Made by a program: the position numbers and the translations under genes. Under the pieces are notes generated by a model. That model did not search any database and was not told the origin of the DNA. It worked only from the letters and a program-made list of their open reading frames with translations. This document shows positions 12,245 through 24,794 of a DNA stretch of 64,000 nucleotides, piece by piece. The stretch's first letter is position 1; each line of letters opens with the position of its first letter. Source of the stretch: Aplidium turbinatum (taxonomy: Eukaryota > Chordata > Ascidiacea > Aplousobranchia > Polyclinidae); assembly GCA_918807975.1 (NCBI GenBank), contig OU964918.1, positions 32,100,477-32,164,476 of the forward strand, read 5' to 3'.

Positions 12245-13947
12245 TGAGTAGGCCTATGGGGTAATTGGGTTGTGTTCTTACGCCAATCATTTTTCCTCCA
12301 CAATCCACCATTCCTTTCATCTGTTCCAAATTCTTTGTTGTTTCATCTTGTTTTGTATTGTAGTTTTTTGCTTCTTGCTTTTTGCACCCATTTTTTTCGA
12401 CTGCACTTTAAAAAAACAATTCTTCCAAACATTTTACAGATTCATACAACAGCGGAACAACCAGCAAACGCATTGCTAAGCTACGTTATACTGCATTGTA
12501 ACGGTTTCTTTCTATCTCTTACCAGGAAAGAGACTTGGAAAGGTTCAATGACGTAAATTAATGGGATATTACCGAAAGGCAGTCAATTAAATGTCGAATA
12601 GTTCTACTAGTGAAATGATATATGAAAATTCTTGAAGAACTTTAACGAAGTTCACTCACAGCTTCTCATGTAACTCTATTTTTGATCACAATTTGTATAA
12701 GCACCAACTCTCATCTACTTGTATTCAATTACTTCAACTCTCAATCAACAATAATTTCTGCACCTATTAGGCCTACCAACTACTACAACAACAATCTACA
12801 ACTCATAATTCATAAAAATCATTTACGCAAATTACACCACTATTTATAGCAGGTTGTTCGGTCTAGTAACTTCGAGAAGGTTACGTAATGTTACATTATA
12901 AGAACTCATTGTTCTGTCAAGTTGCACTACACGTAAACAAGAAAGTTAAAGAAACTTCCAGATTTTTACGTAGCAGTAGAATGTTCTAGAAATACGTCAC
13001 ACAATAAAGATTTCGCAATCAGAGGTCACTAGGGGATAGTAACCGATAATAACATATCGCTCAAGAATTCCACAATCAAAACAGCACGTTCGGTCAAGAT
13101 ACAAAGCAGCCCGTCGCGAGGCCTTGCACATTGATTGTGACATGCATGTTAAGTTAATGTTTTACGTTATGTGTTTGGTGTACCGCAATGGTATTGTTTC
13201 CAAGAATTACCTTTCCTCATTTATAAAGTAGAGATTTCTAATGGGCCAGCTCGATACACGTGAAAAGCATTAGTGGATTTGCCTTATACAACAGCATAAA
13301 ATAGTTATAAACTGTAAGTTTTTAAAAAAAGCATGACTTTTCGGTTACCGGAACCGGAAGGCCCAATTGTAAAAAAATTTAAATATAAGCCGCTATTGAA
13401 TGCATACTTTTGGCTTGGGCCACAACGTATCTGCTGCAGATCAATTTGCGGCAATCCTTTGCGGAAATAAGCTTTGACAAGCCATAATGGCTTTCAGCGT
13501 TATCTGCTGATTGAAAGTGACAGAACGTGCCTGCTGGCTATGTAAAAATTGTTGAAGTAAAATATTTATCTATGGCCTAACCTTTATATCGTGTATGGTT
13601 TTCTTGAGAATTGTAGTGCAACATTCCATCCCATGCATTCAGTCGTGCATCTGTGGTTTTAATTTATTTCAACCCTTATTGAAAGACATATTTAAAAGAG
13701 CGACAGGTTTAAAGTTGTAAAGAGATACATGCTCTTCGTTCTTGTTTTTCCTATGAAAAACTCCTATGAAAATTTTCCTATGAAAAACTGCAAACTGAAT
13801 TTTTGTAACAAATATATTCACTGAAAAGCTATGTTTTTTTGGGGAGAATTCTGAAGTAGCCTGGAGGCTACTGTTGATCTGTTTTTAATAAAAAAATATT
13901 ATAACTGCACATCATTTCGTACTCCTAATATTTCACCTAAGCGTACA
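12245..13947. other. Intergenic sequence
   Basis: AT-rich, without a supportable gene. TAGGCCTA/TAGCCTA-type words recur. No repeat boundary was found. Confidence 0.5.
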
Positions 13948-13955
13948 CTCACTAC

Positions 13956-14236
13956 CAGGCGCGGATTTATGGGGGGGGCCCAGGGGGCCCGGGCCCCTCC
14001 CGAAATTTTGTGAAAAATTGTATGTTTCCGCATCAAATGGTTTGATATGCTTCTAAACAGCTGATATTAGTCCCTCGGCATCACAATTGATGAAAATGGT
14101 TGTTTTAATGTCTATTTTCTAGCATATCGTATATGTCGTAGTATCATTGTTCATATCTGTTTAGCTTTTTCTTTCTTTTTAATTGATTTTCAAATTTCCT
14201 GGCCCCCCCCGAAAAAAACTCTTAGATTCGCGCCTG
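13956..14236. mobile_element. hAT MITE, 281 bp
   Basis: Ends CAGGCGCGGATTTA and TTAGATTCGCGCCTG are inverted copies. The flanking 8-bp duplication CTCACTAC is at 13948-13955 and 14237-14244. The interior is non-coding, with G-run and C-run subterminal stretches. The ends resemble the CAGGGCCGGATTTA group at 29417 and 31405, so it was probably moved by such a transposase. Confidence 0.9.
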
Positions 14237-14244
14237 CTCACTAC

Positions 14245-15060
14245 ATCTCAAATTAAATGTCTTGCCGTTTCGTCGTCCGCAAATTTCATTGTTTGTTGAG
14301 CTGCATGAGCATGAGTTCAGAATGACTAAACCAACGATTCTCGGACCCCCAGTGAGTCGGTAAAAGTTTTAAATTTGTAGCACGATTGATAACTTACAAC
14401 ATTTAAAAATTGTTTTGCTTTATAGATGTAATTGCAATGATTTTCAAACTGTGCGTTCTGACGCGCAGGTGCGTCTCCTAAAATTTCAAAAGGTGGCGCA
14501 CAAAAGTTCGGTTTCTGTTTTGGCCTCGGAAATCTATTTAGGTTTCGATCGTTATGGTGTATTTACTATATAATTGCATATGGCCTTTTGTGATTGCAAT
14601 CTAAACATTAAACAAATCACTTTGACAAGCAGAGTCCTTGTTTTGAGATGATGGACTACTATCTGTAATGCTTGACATGCAGTAGTTTCCAACATTTCAA
14701 AGCCAAGGTTTGGTTGTCAAAGTTTCAACTATTTGACAGTTATCATAACTTTGGCCGACAGTATTTTAGCGTAGCCTAATGATTTGCAGTCACTTGAGAA
14801 TCTGGTGTGCGCTTGGGTAACAAGCTTAAAAACCAGCTCTCCATTCAATGATAGGTCTACTTAAAGGTTGAAATTACAGAAACCCTTCGAGAGGTTATTC
14901 ATGGAAGTTCCGCATACTTGTAGAGGCTTTAAGCTACTGACGCAAGCCCGGTAAGAATACAGAAATTTTCAGAGTGAAGTTTTTGATTGTCGAAGTGTTT
15001 TTTGTAAATTATTCTATCCACAAAATGCCGCGGAATGAAAAACAATCCTTAAAATGAGTT
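14245..15060. other. Intergenic sequence
   Basis: No gene or repeat structure recognised. Confidence 0.45.
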
Positions 15061-15158
15061 GACCCAGCGCACATCCAAAAAGACGAGCAAACGCTGCTTG
15101 ATTTTGCGGTTTCTACGTACACAAAGTCAGGCGCCTAACCAACTGAGCTATCGGGGTG
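15061..15158 (-). repeat. tRNA-like sequence (tRNA-derived SINE head or tRNA pseudogene)
   Basis: The minus strand reads CCCCGATAGCTCAGTTGGTT then AGGCGCC, a good A box with a tRNA-like 5' end. The expected B box is decayed (GGGTCAACTC) and the anticodon arm does not fold in the standard way. It is therefore a fossil rather than a working tRNA gene. Confidence 0.5.
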
Positions 15159-15159
15159 G

Positions 15160-18100
15160 ACAGCGGATCTAGAAATCAAACATTTGGGAAGCACTGGAGT
15201 TTAGAATTTGAGCGGTCAAAACCTTTGAAAGAAAATGTAAAAGCAACTGTGTTAATTGGGAGACTGTGGGCTTGCCAAGCAAAAAAATTGAAAATTCTAC
15301 CTCGTCTCAGTTCAAAATGAAGTTAAATTTAGCAAAATCACTATTTAATGACGACATAAAAATTGCAATAATTTATTTTATTTCGAAAACTTTTTGTTGA
15401 TGATAATCAAGGAAAGTAAGCTATGTATGGTTCGAACTGAGTGAGGCATTGGACACGTGACATACCGTAGCCTAGTTATTTACTTTTGAATGGAAAATTT
15501 GTTTTTCTTGCAATTTTTCACAATGATAAACTTTTGCAACACTATGTGCACAAGCTTTGGATTGTGCTTTTCATAATTTTTACATAGCAGAAAATTTCGA
15601 AAATTGTTTGAAATGTCCTCTATCAAGTTTATTAAGGCCAAACATCATTATTATTTTTATTGAAATGACTGTTGTGGCCACAAGTACCCTAGGGCTACCA
15701 TATGTCTTCTTTTAGGAGGATTTGTTTTCTCATGTTATCACAGGTCACCTTTTACTCCATCAAGGGTAAAAAAAACAAAAAAACATCAAGAGTAGTTGTC
15801 AACGCTTAGGGGCTCTACAATTAAGTGGCTGTTCGAAAAATTCCCGGACATTGGTCCCGATGAAATGTAGTCGAAAACAACTTCTCATACGAAAGAAGAA
15901 TTAGGCTACTACTGAGTCCAAGCGGAACCTGAAATTAAGGTCTGCACACATAGAAAATGCCATTGAGAATGATTTTCTCTCAACAAAAAGCAGCTTTGAA
16001 AATGAAAAAGTACCCAACTGTATTTTCACTGATAAATTTGTTTCTTAATGAAACGTTTGTAATTTGCATTTTTTTATACAACTTTTTCTCAACAGGCAAC
16101 GTTGTTGCAACGTTCAAGCTACATAGCATTTTTTGACAGACATACATTTCTTAATCGTGCAAAAAGACACTGCGTTGTCAACACTCTAAGCAAAAATAAA
16201 GTTAGTTATAATCATAAACCTTAGTTATTGTCGGTTACAATTTAATGTTGTATTGAAAAAAATCCACAGGTTTTTGCTGATACCTACGTATGCAAACGTG
16301 ATTTAGGAAAACCGATACCGCAATAATCAAAGGTGTGCTCGTTCAAGAACTCTAACAAAAGGATGTCTTCAAAGCCTCAGGCGACTGAATTCTCCATCTT
16401 GACTTCACGAGCGAAGGTCACAGTCGGTAAATTTTGACTGAACATATCGGACGAAGGCTTGCTAACTATGTGGCCATTCTTTTTAACGAAGCACATAGTT
16501 AGAGAATTTATGATAAAAAGCAAGATAATGAAAAAGAAATCTAAAGATAGATGCACGGAGTAGAGAATAAGTGATGCTGACAGACGATCAGGTACCAGTG
16601 CGGGAGGCTTTACATTTCTTTTTGCTAATTAGTTTATTTTTGACAAAACTGACAAAGCTCAAATCACGAGTAAAGAACGCTGATGAAAGGAAGTGAGGCA
16701 GATGAAGGAAACTAATTGAAGACTTGAGTTAAACAAACTACGTCCAAAATACGACTTTTGAGATAAACCAAATTAATCTTGTATTTCTATGCAATCACCA
16801 GTGTTTGTTATAGCGAAGTTAAGCCGTATTTTAAACCAAATTTCGCGCGGGCCAGGTATCAACCTTGACCATCATACAAGCTGAATTTTGTACAACATAC
16901 TTTTGGTGACTGATAACATTTTCCTTAAAACATTTTCTAATAAAAAACGTTAAAACTTTTAACATTTTCCACAAAATGCGACTTAAGCAGTTTTTCAACT
17001 CAGATCTTTAATTGGTAATGATAGAATGAATTTGTCACCGAGGCTATATTACCGTTTCCTAAAGTAGCTGACGTTTTGACTACAACAAAAACACAAAAAT
17101 AAACGTCTGAAAATATTAAGAGACAGTAGTAGCTTACAATGTGTAAGTGTGTTTATTTATAATAGTCATTGCTGACTTCAAAGTACTATAGTATGATATT
17201 GTTTATAAATAACTTAAGTAAGGGACAAATGCTCAATATAAGCAAAATTGATAATTCGGTAAACTACAATAACTCAAAAGACTACGGCTTTATGAGCATA
17301 TCTTTAGCTACAAAATGGCGAAAAATTATAGAATGTAAAAGAAACGATAGAAGCTTGTGCTGTAATATTCTGCAATGCATTCAAAAATTGTAGATCTTTT
17401 TTTTAAGTTCTAAAACAGCACAACCCACCATTGAGCGACTCAAGTCATGTAGCTTTCCTATAAAACATGGATCTTTACTATTGGCCTGAGATAACTCCCG
17501 AATGGGCATAAAGTTCACAATCTCGCTTTCACAAGAACTAGTCTAACTTAACTTATCAAATTCATAAAATATCTTACCACAATTAAATTGCCGCGATTGG
17601 GGTAAACGTGTCGGAATAAAAGCAAATCCCACACAACTTCTTGAATTAATTCATAAGCTTTTGGATTCAAGCAACGAAGTTTTTATCAGAAGATCAAAAA
17701 TCATAGATGAAAACCTTAATTTCTTCGACTAAAAATTAAATTCTGTTCGATCTGCAAAGAATTAAAATCGAAAAGAAAATCTAAATTTGCCAATATCTTC
17801 AACAGACATCCAGTGTGGTAACTATATTGCCAAAGTCTTCGATTATTTGCATAAGCAGTTAATCTTCATTGCATTAAGACGATTGAATATGTAGTGACTT
17901 ACCTCAAGCGATTGAAGAGTTTTGTTTTGATTAATTGGTGGCACTGAAAGTGGCTGAGTTTTCCTTCGGATTTTTTAGAGTTAATTGTTTAATTTGTAAT
18001 TGATGCAGTGGTGTTTCTTAATTTTACAGCGTGAATTCTAGCCCCCATTGCAATCCCCTTCATCGTCGTAGCTTAGTTTAATTTGGAACAAAGCGGTGGC

Positions 18101-19979
18101 CGATAATCTTATTTGTTTTGATAAAACGAATTTTTTTGCTCCGAAGATAAAAAAATTCAAGTTGTTGGTAGCCTACAAAAGTGGGTTTTATTTGTGAAAC
18201 ACGTTTTTATTTTAAGTATTGTAGCTTATCCGTGGTAATTCCGCTTATATCACATTAATCTAAACCGCTCCATTTTATTTTATTCTTGTTGGAATATTTT
18301 TATGTACACAACAAGGTATAAATTTTGATAGATGGTAAAACTTCAGAAACTTGTTTTTCGCTGTCTTCTACTTGTGGGCATAAAGAAATAACATTACGTC
18401 ATCAAATTTTTGAAATCTCTAATTGCAAGTAGCCTACTTTTGCTTTAGTGGAGTTCGAAAAAAGCAACTTGTTTTATGCTTACACTGGAAATGACAAAAA
18501 GTTGGGTTACAAAGACGTCACAAATGGGTTACAAAAGCGTTATTCTCAGTTTGGTTGTTGTGGATGTGTTTTTTACATTTGTTCAGCAAATAGATCAGTC
18601 AAAGAAAGACAATGAATTGCTACTTGGTCCTGCTGAAACAAAACAAGAACTGTTCAATAAATGAAACTAAACCGGTTAAAATCAAAACATAACCAGGCTA
18701 ACTGAATTACTGTAATACCGGCTTTCAATAATGAGAATAATAGTTCGGCAAATAGGTCTAGATTCTATCAACTTCTGAAACACTTGACCTAATTTTGCTT
18801 ATTAATTGTCATCCCATTTTTCGCAAAATGTTTCGGTATAGGCACAGTAGGCTACATACGATATATCATGGATATACTTAGTCTTAGAATATACAAAGTC
18901 GATTTTGAAATGTATTTTTTGTTGCTTGCGATGTTTTACAAACATTGAAGATTTAACTGCTACATTTGCCTATCTCCAATCTTAGAAATGCGCAGAAAAT
19001 GTAAAAACGAGGGCGGCATTTACATATTTATCCAAAGCCGTTTTACGGGCTCGTTACAAGTTTTTAAAACTGCAGAATCGATCTTTGTAGTTTGGGTGTG
19101 CCGAGCAACGGAAAGCAACAAAAGAAAGTTCTCCTCGGTCCGGCTGAATCCGGTTTTTACTGGTAGAAACAGTTTCTCTACGAACCATGACTAAAATAGA
19201 TATAAAAATAAAAGTATTTTTTTGATAAACATGACACCACCGTTGTCAAAAAAAATCAATCTTGAATAAGCAATGAAAGTCCATTGGTTGTGATCCAAAT
19301 AAGCTTTAGAAACGGTAGTAATCTAAAACGATTTATATTTAATACTGCCTGCGTACAGTCAAACAGTTCTCGTTACTAACAACTTAGTGTAATTACTTTA
19401 GTTACCTAATTCAAATGTCATTATTGCTATTCAAAAGAAGAAGACCGTTCATACTTATTAAGCTCCTTTTTTACTATTGCTTTCAAACCATTATTTCTTT
19501 GCTCATTTGTACTGGAATTTTGTTAGAAAATAATTTTATGTTTGCATATCTAGATAAGCTACTTACGCAGGCTAAGTGCTCTACGCTAATAGTCTATAAA
19601 TTAGCCATAAAAATCTTCAACCATTATGTCGAAGCCAAATGAAGTATAACGGTTAATTCTGGTTTCATTCGATCCACTTCCTTGCAGTTTAGTTTAAGGT
19701 GACAAGTCAAAAGATGGTTCTTTTGTTACTTTGGGTCGTTTTAAAATATTTTTGAACACACTGATAGGCTACGGATGATAGATGACGGAAGCTGTTTGGT
19801 AGAAAGTTTTGAAAACAGATCCGGGGAAGTGACACAGCGTACTACAGTATATTATAGCTTGGATAAGCGGCTGACAAACAAAGGAATGGCAAGAACGAAA
19901 AATACTAGTTCAAATCTTGGCTGTGCGCTTGAGCAACGCATTCCAATGGCAACTCTGCATTCAGAGTCACTGGAATTTA
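15160..19979. other. Intergenic sequence
   Basis: About 4.8 kb of AT-rich DNA. The short frames present (for example near 17169 and 19415) have AT-rich composition, no splice context and no recognisable domain. I see no gene here. Confidence 0.5.
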
Positions 19980-19987
19980 CTAACAGG

Positions 19988-21232
19988 CAGAGATGGGCAA
20001 GATCACCAGTATTGGTGATCTTGAAGATCAAGATCAAGATCACCAAGAATAGGTGATCTTGAAGATCAAGATCAAGATCACCAAACTATGTGATCTTGAA
20101 GATCAAGATCAAGATCGTGATCTTGAAGATCAAGATCACTTTCAAGATCACTTTTTGTGTACTTGAAAAAAAATGAAGTTTTTGATCAATGATGTTGCAA
20201 AAAATAATAACTATAAGCAATCTGGGTAAAGGTATATAGTTGGTATTGCTAACTTTTACTTTTAACTACTCGATCGCTGGCCTATGAATTGTAATAAGTT
20301 AGTGACTGTTGCTATTATAGGCCTATCAATTGTTGACGTAGTTTGCTTAGAATCGCGACGTCACCCCAAGGCAGAGGTTAATTACAGTAGTTCTGAAAAG
20401 TCGCAAAATTTGCAATTAGTTTTATACTTTTTATTTATAATAAATAAATAAAAATAAAGTTTAAACCGCATCATTTTTTACCAAATTTTTGTCTGGTTTA
20501 TGTGGGAGTTTTTATTCGTGTTACTAAGTAGTTTTAACTTTCACTGCATTATGTAAATGTTTATTGCACCATTTACCCATCTGGCAACGTTGATACTGTT
20601 GTCTGCTATCAAAAAAGTTCAGAGGTTTGCGGTCCGACAAACCGCTCCATACTCAGACCCTAAACAAGTCTTGGTCTGGTTGATTTTCTGCAATAAACCA
20701 CTTTACATGACCAAAGTCGGCTAGAATCCAGATTTTTTAACACCGCCATTCTAGACTTTTGAAACATCTAAAAATGGGTCAATAAAAGCAAACATTTCTT
20801 TAAAATTCACATTAAATCATTTTTTATTATACGTCAACATAAAGTACACGGAAGTTGACTTCTTCATTATGACCAACACAGAAAACTTTTTCAATTTTGA
20901 AATGGCAACACTGACCAGATTTGATGGAGACTTTAAATCGTCTTTTGTTGGGCACATATCGTATTAACAGTGGCTTAATGTTAGTAGTTGCCACTAACTA
21001 CTTTGTACAGTACGAGTTCTAAAAAAATGCCTCTATGTAGGAAGTAAAATTCAATTTTAAAGTGATCTTGATCTTACTGTTCTTCAAGATCAAGATCACA
21101 CAAAAAAAAGTGATCTTAGATCAAGATCAAAATTACCAAAAAAAAAGTGATCTTGAAGATCAAGATCAAGATCACGATCTTGATCTTCAAGATCACTTGT
21201 GATCTTCAAGATCAAGATCACGCCCATCTCTG
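19988..21232. mobile_element. hAT-type non-autonomous element with GATCTTGAAGATC iterons
   Basis: Tips CAGAGATGGGC (left) and GCCCATCTCTG (right) are inverted. The 8-bp duplication CTAACAGG is at 19980-19987 and 21233-21240. Each end carries an array, 19998-20155 and 21060-21222, of GATCTTGAAGATCAAGATCA words, themselves partly self-complementary. The interior is AT-rich with no transposase. Subterminal short repeats are the usual binding sites of hAT transposases, which I infer here too. The tip matches the element at 25601. Confidence 0.88.
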
Positions 21233-21240
21233 CTAACAGG

Positions 21241-22250
21241 GACATTTCAACAACAAGTGGAAACTTAATTCTATCAAGCTCGGAGACCGAGCCTGCAACA
21301 CTATTTTAAAGCTTCTATGTGCAGCCTATAAAATTTTTTTCTAATTAAGCATCTAAAAAGGCGTTCGAGCTCTAAAGACAAATATCCTTACCTCAATTCA
21401 AATGTTGCTCTCAAGCAATTTTTTTGTATTTTTTGAATTATTAATAAACTTAATAAGCCAAGTAAAAGATTTAAACATCAACTAGTTTTAAGCTCAAGTA
21501 AACGAATCGATAAAGTTAGACAAAAAAATACAAAAGTTTTCCATATCAAATTGCATGGTAGGTTAACTTTGCATGAGCAGAGGCAAAACAAAACATTTAA
21601 ACTATGTCGAGTGAGAGAGATTGTTTATTTGTCTTTCTATATTGCAAGTCAAGTACAAAACAAGAAAAAAAAGTTTTTGGACAAAAGGAAAATTAATGAC
21701 AAAGTTCTGGAATTGGCAGAAACAGAAAGGAGATTAATAACAACAGTTAGAAGGCGCTAAATGCAATTTGTAGGTCATATTCCTAGACATGGAGATTTGG
21801 AAAATTTAGCACTATTAGGCATGATACAAGGAAAAGAAGTAGGCCTAAAGGTTGACAAAGATTAATTTAATACACAGATTAATAATAATAAATTGTGAAA
21901 TTTCTTTTTACAACATATATTATTTTTATATGTTGGAAAATAAAATTCCTAAACAATGGTTCACATAATTATGCTCTATTTAACTACAAAGTCACAAATT
22001 TTTACATTAATGAAAAAAATTTGACAACAAACTTGTGTGATTAGCTTGTCTTTGCATACAGAAAAGTGAAAGTAAAAAAGTTAAAAATTTTTTTTTTTAA
22101 AGCGATGTAGGCTGCACCACAATGTGTTTTTGTTGGCTTACTTTAGATTTAGAAGTATTTCAAAGAAATAGTTAATAGTTCTTTAAATGAGATTAAGTGC
22201 TCAACTAGCTTAAACATATTTAACTGCATTTTTTTGTCTTTATTTCTCAG
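21241..22250. other. Upstream region of the two-pass membrane protein gene
   Basis: AT-rich and without repeat ends. Frames such as 21551-21760 are lysine/arginine-rich and unsupported. A promoter could not be placed. Confidence 0.4.
22241..22250 (+). promoter_or_regulatory. Splice acceptor 36 nt before the start codon
   Basis: A pyrimidine-rich tract (TTTTTTTGTCTTTATTTCTCAG) ends at 22250, leaving a 36-nt leader before ATG 22287. It could close a 5' UTR intron, or serve as a spliced-leader trans-splice site if the organism is a tunicate (inference). Confidence 0.5.
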
Positions 22251-22286
22251 TTTTTGTATCCCGTTTGTTTACATTTTTCGTGAGTG

Positions 22287-22961
22287 ATGAGTGTTTATAA
22301 GAATTTTCAACCAGAAGATGCTGTCACAACAAGCACTCATGCTGAGGCAGATGAATGCCAGTCAAACAAAAGCTGCTGGGGAAAATCAGATTGTTATCGC
22401 AGAAATAAACGAAAAGTCAAATTTGCAGCGGTGCTCTCACTAATTGGATTGCTCATGATAGTAATGGGTTGCATTATCCACGTTGAAAAGGTCGCTGTCC
22501 ATGCTCAAAATAAAAAGAATGGGACAAAAACTAACATCGACTATACTTCAATTGCTGGAAATGTGTTATTAGGTTTAGGAACATTGTTCACTATTTGCTC
22601 CATCGCGCAGGTATCCTGCTGTTGGGTTGAATCTTGCTGTGTCCAGGAGGATGAACAGGTTCCCACTATGACCACAAATACTGTAACAAGAGTCTACTCT
22701 GACTCATCAAACTTTGCCATATCACAAGCGTATGTAAATCCCAATGAGAGCCTCAACCGAAACGACTCTGAAATTTTTGCAATTTCAGTGACATTTGACG
22801 ATTTACCAAACTACCAAGAAGCAGTGAAAGGAAACCTTTCCCCTCCTCCTCCTTGCTACAGTGATGTTGAGGATCAATCTGCTTATCCGTCAAGGAGGAG
22901 TAGCAATGATGAAATCAATACGGACAAATTACAAAAATATCAGTCTGTAGTCATTGAATAG
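22287..22961 (+). CDS. Two-pass membrane protein with LPxY and PPxY tail motifs
   Basis: A 224-residue uninterrupted frame. An in-phase GTG three bases upstream is not a likely start, so ATG 22287 is chosen. Seen: a cysteine-rich basic N-terminus, hydrophobic segments at about residues 46-66 and 87-113, a short loop with a glycosylation sequon (NGT, 78-80), a cysteine cluster after the second segment, and a polar tail with LPNYQEA (173-179) and PPPPCY (186-191). This predicts both termini in the cytoplasm and the loop outside. Known: LPxY and PPxY motifs bind WW domains of NEDD4-type ubiquitin ligases, and many small membrane adaptors share this tail style. Inference: an adaptor or a ligase substrate in the endomembrane or plasma membrane. 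No family name can be given. The coding part has no intron. The poly(A) site is not assigned; an AATAAA lies at 24137. Confidence 0.75.
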   Translation: MSVYKNFQPEDAVTTSTHAEADECQSNKSCWGKSDCYRRNKRKVKFAAVLSLIGLLMIVMGCIIHVEKVAVHAQNKKNGTKTNIDYTSIAGNVLLGLGTLFTICSIAQVSCCWVESCCVQEDEQVPTMTTNTVTRVYSDSSNFAISQAYVNPNESLNRNDSEIFAISVTFDDLPNYQEAVKGNLSPPPPCYSDVEDQSAYPSRRSSNDEINTDKLQKYQSVVIE

Positions 22962-24304
22962 TCATCTTGTTACATAGTTCAATATTTTTCGTGTTGGTTT
23001 TTCAGCCTATCCTACCCAGAGCATGGGAGAGATTATACTCAATTTTAGACACCAAAGGTGCTGTCTAGCTTGTTTGTTACAATACGAAACAATTGTTAGA
23101 TTATTTCTTTATTTAATTGCACTTCAGTTCACGGCTTCACGCAGTTCAAAAGATATAAAAGCTTTAACGCCGGTATTGCAGAAGCCTATAGCAAAACTTG
23201 TTCCATACTAAGTTTATTCGCTTTCCTTTCGGTTTAAGATGTAGGCTACCCTACAGTGGTGTCCGTATCTATCCTGCATAAAACGGAATATTTTAGAATT
23301 TCTTGACATTCTTAAAAATGACTTCATCTGTAAACATGGTAAAGGTTTGTTTGTGAGAAGTAGGCTATCACATTCTGTCATAAAGCGTATTTTGTGATGA
23401 TTTTATGATATAGCTGCATTGTTTACTCCTAAACAATTTTATAACGCCAGTACGTCACAGATTTTAATTGATTGTATATTCATTGCCCGGGGCCGCGTTG
23501 ATAACAGTGCCATGAATTCTTCGCACCCTCAATTATTTGATACTAAATATTTAGCTTAAATACATAGTAACATTACGCTGAAAATTGTTGCATAAACTAT
23601 AGGCCAACATTTTGTATCTACAAGTATGTCACCAAGTTATCGGTATGCTTGAACGGACCTCAGCGAATGTTATCATTTTGCCCTATAATGTTTCTGTTAA
23701 ACCTTAAGGTTTTATCAATTAATTGGCAAATTTAGCAAATACGTGAGGAAAGGATTTGCAGGCTACAATCTTCTTGATCTTTCATATAAAGAATCGAATC
23801 CCCAATGTAAAATCTTACAAACTGTTGGATTTTTTTTTTAAATTTAGAGAGTTTTAATTTAATTGAGCGTTCTACCTGATTTCGTAGAAGGAAAATGGCA
23901 AAACGTTTTATTGTTCAATTATTTTTAAACGCAAACGACACAAAATATAATTTTTTTGTAGGCTAAGTTTTATTCAATTGTAGGCTAACATGATCTTTGA
24001 TAATGCCAATTAAAAATAGTAAATCTACTATTAACCTAGGCCACTTAATGTACAGTGGGCTGATAGCCCATACTGTTAAGCTAAGCTAATATGTTAAGCT
24101 ACTGCAAATATTTATTTAATGTGATTTTTTGTGCACAATAAAGTATGCGTTTTTATGAAAAGATTGACTTCTCTTGCTAATAAAAATACTAAAATACGTT
24201 ATTTAGTTTATTTAATAGGCTGGATAGGCTACCCTGCTTTTTGAGAACTGGAACTAGGTCGTTCAACAGACAGTTATCACTTTGGCTAGACCATTTTGTC
24301 TATC
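22962..24304. other. 3' UTR/intergenic sequence
   Basis: AT-rich, with many TAGGCTA words and an AATAAA at 24137-24142. No gene was recognised. Confidence 0.45.
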
Positions 24305-24317
24305 CTAGTATAAGCAG

Positions 24318-24794
24318 CTAACTGCTCTAGGCTGCTGCTGAGCTGAGTCGGAGTCTGCCTCCCTTTCTGACCTAGTCTTGTTCTGACACGATCCCTGTTC
24401 TATATCTCAAAAGCTAAAACCTCAATTGCTAAGGTAACAGGGATCAGTAGTCAGTAGATGTAGCAGAAAATATATTTCGCACTTGCTAGTGCATCGTCAG
24501 TTCTGATAAAGGGCAGTTAAAGCCTACAAGTAATGTTTTAAATAACATTACAGTGACGCAATAATGTTAAAAATGTCAAATTTTGACATTATTGCGTTAC
24601 TGTAACGTTATTTAAAACATTACTTGTAGGCTTTAACCATAGATATCTTACATAAGATATCTTATGCTTATGTAAGATATCTATGCTTTAACTGCCCTTT
24701 ATCAAAACTGACGATGCACTAGCAAGTGCGAAATATATTTTCTGCTACATCTACTGACTACTGATCCCTGTTACCTTAGCAATTGAGGTTTTAG
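24318..24794. mobile_element. Large palindromic (foldback) insertion
   Basis: The region 24412-24796 is a near-perfect palindrome: AGCTAAAACCTCAATTGC at one end returns as GCAATTGAGGTTTTAGCT at the other, with the centre near 24582. A 13-bp direct repeat CTAGTATAAGCAG lies at 24305-24317 and 24795-24807 and could be a target duplication, in which case about 95 bp of unpaired sequence (24318-24411) is part of the insert. No coding capacity. Confidence 0.65.
24637..24685. repeat. 49-bp palindrome nested in the foldback, flanked by CTTTAA
   Basis: A palindrome, tip CCATAGATATCTTACATAAG and its complement, is present in the right arm only of the larger foldback. It is flanked on both sides by CTTTAA (24631-24636 and 24686-24691). 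The left arm has the uninterrupted site, so this is a clean small insertion with a 6-bp duplication. Confidence 0.65.

Noticed and set aside
19998-21222. Regular short repeats resembling a CRISPR array
   Set aside because: There are no unique spacers of constant length, the words are self-complementary, and they sit inside inverted ends with an 8-bp duplication. This is a transposon.
22284-22286. GTG as start codon of the two-pass membrane protein
   Set aside because: The next codon is ATG in good context, and nuclear animal genes rarely start at GTG.
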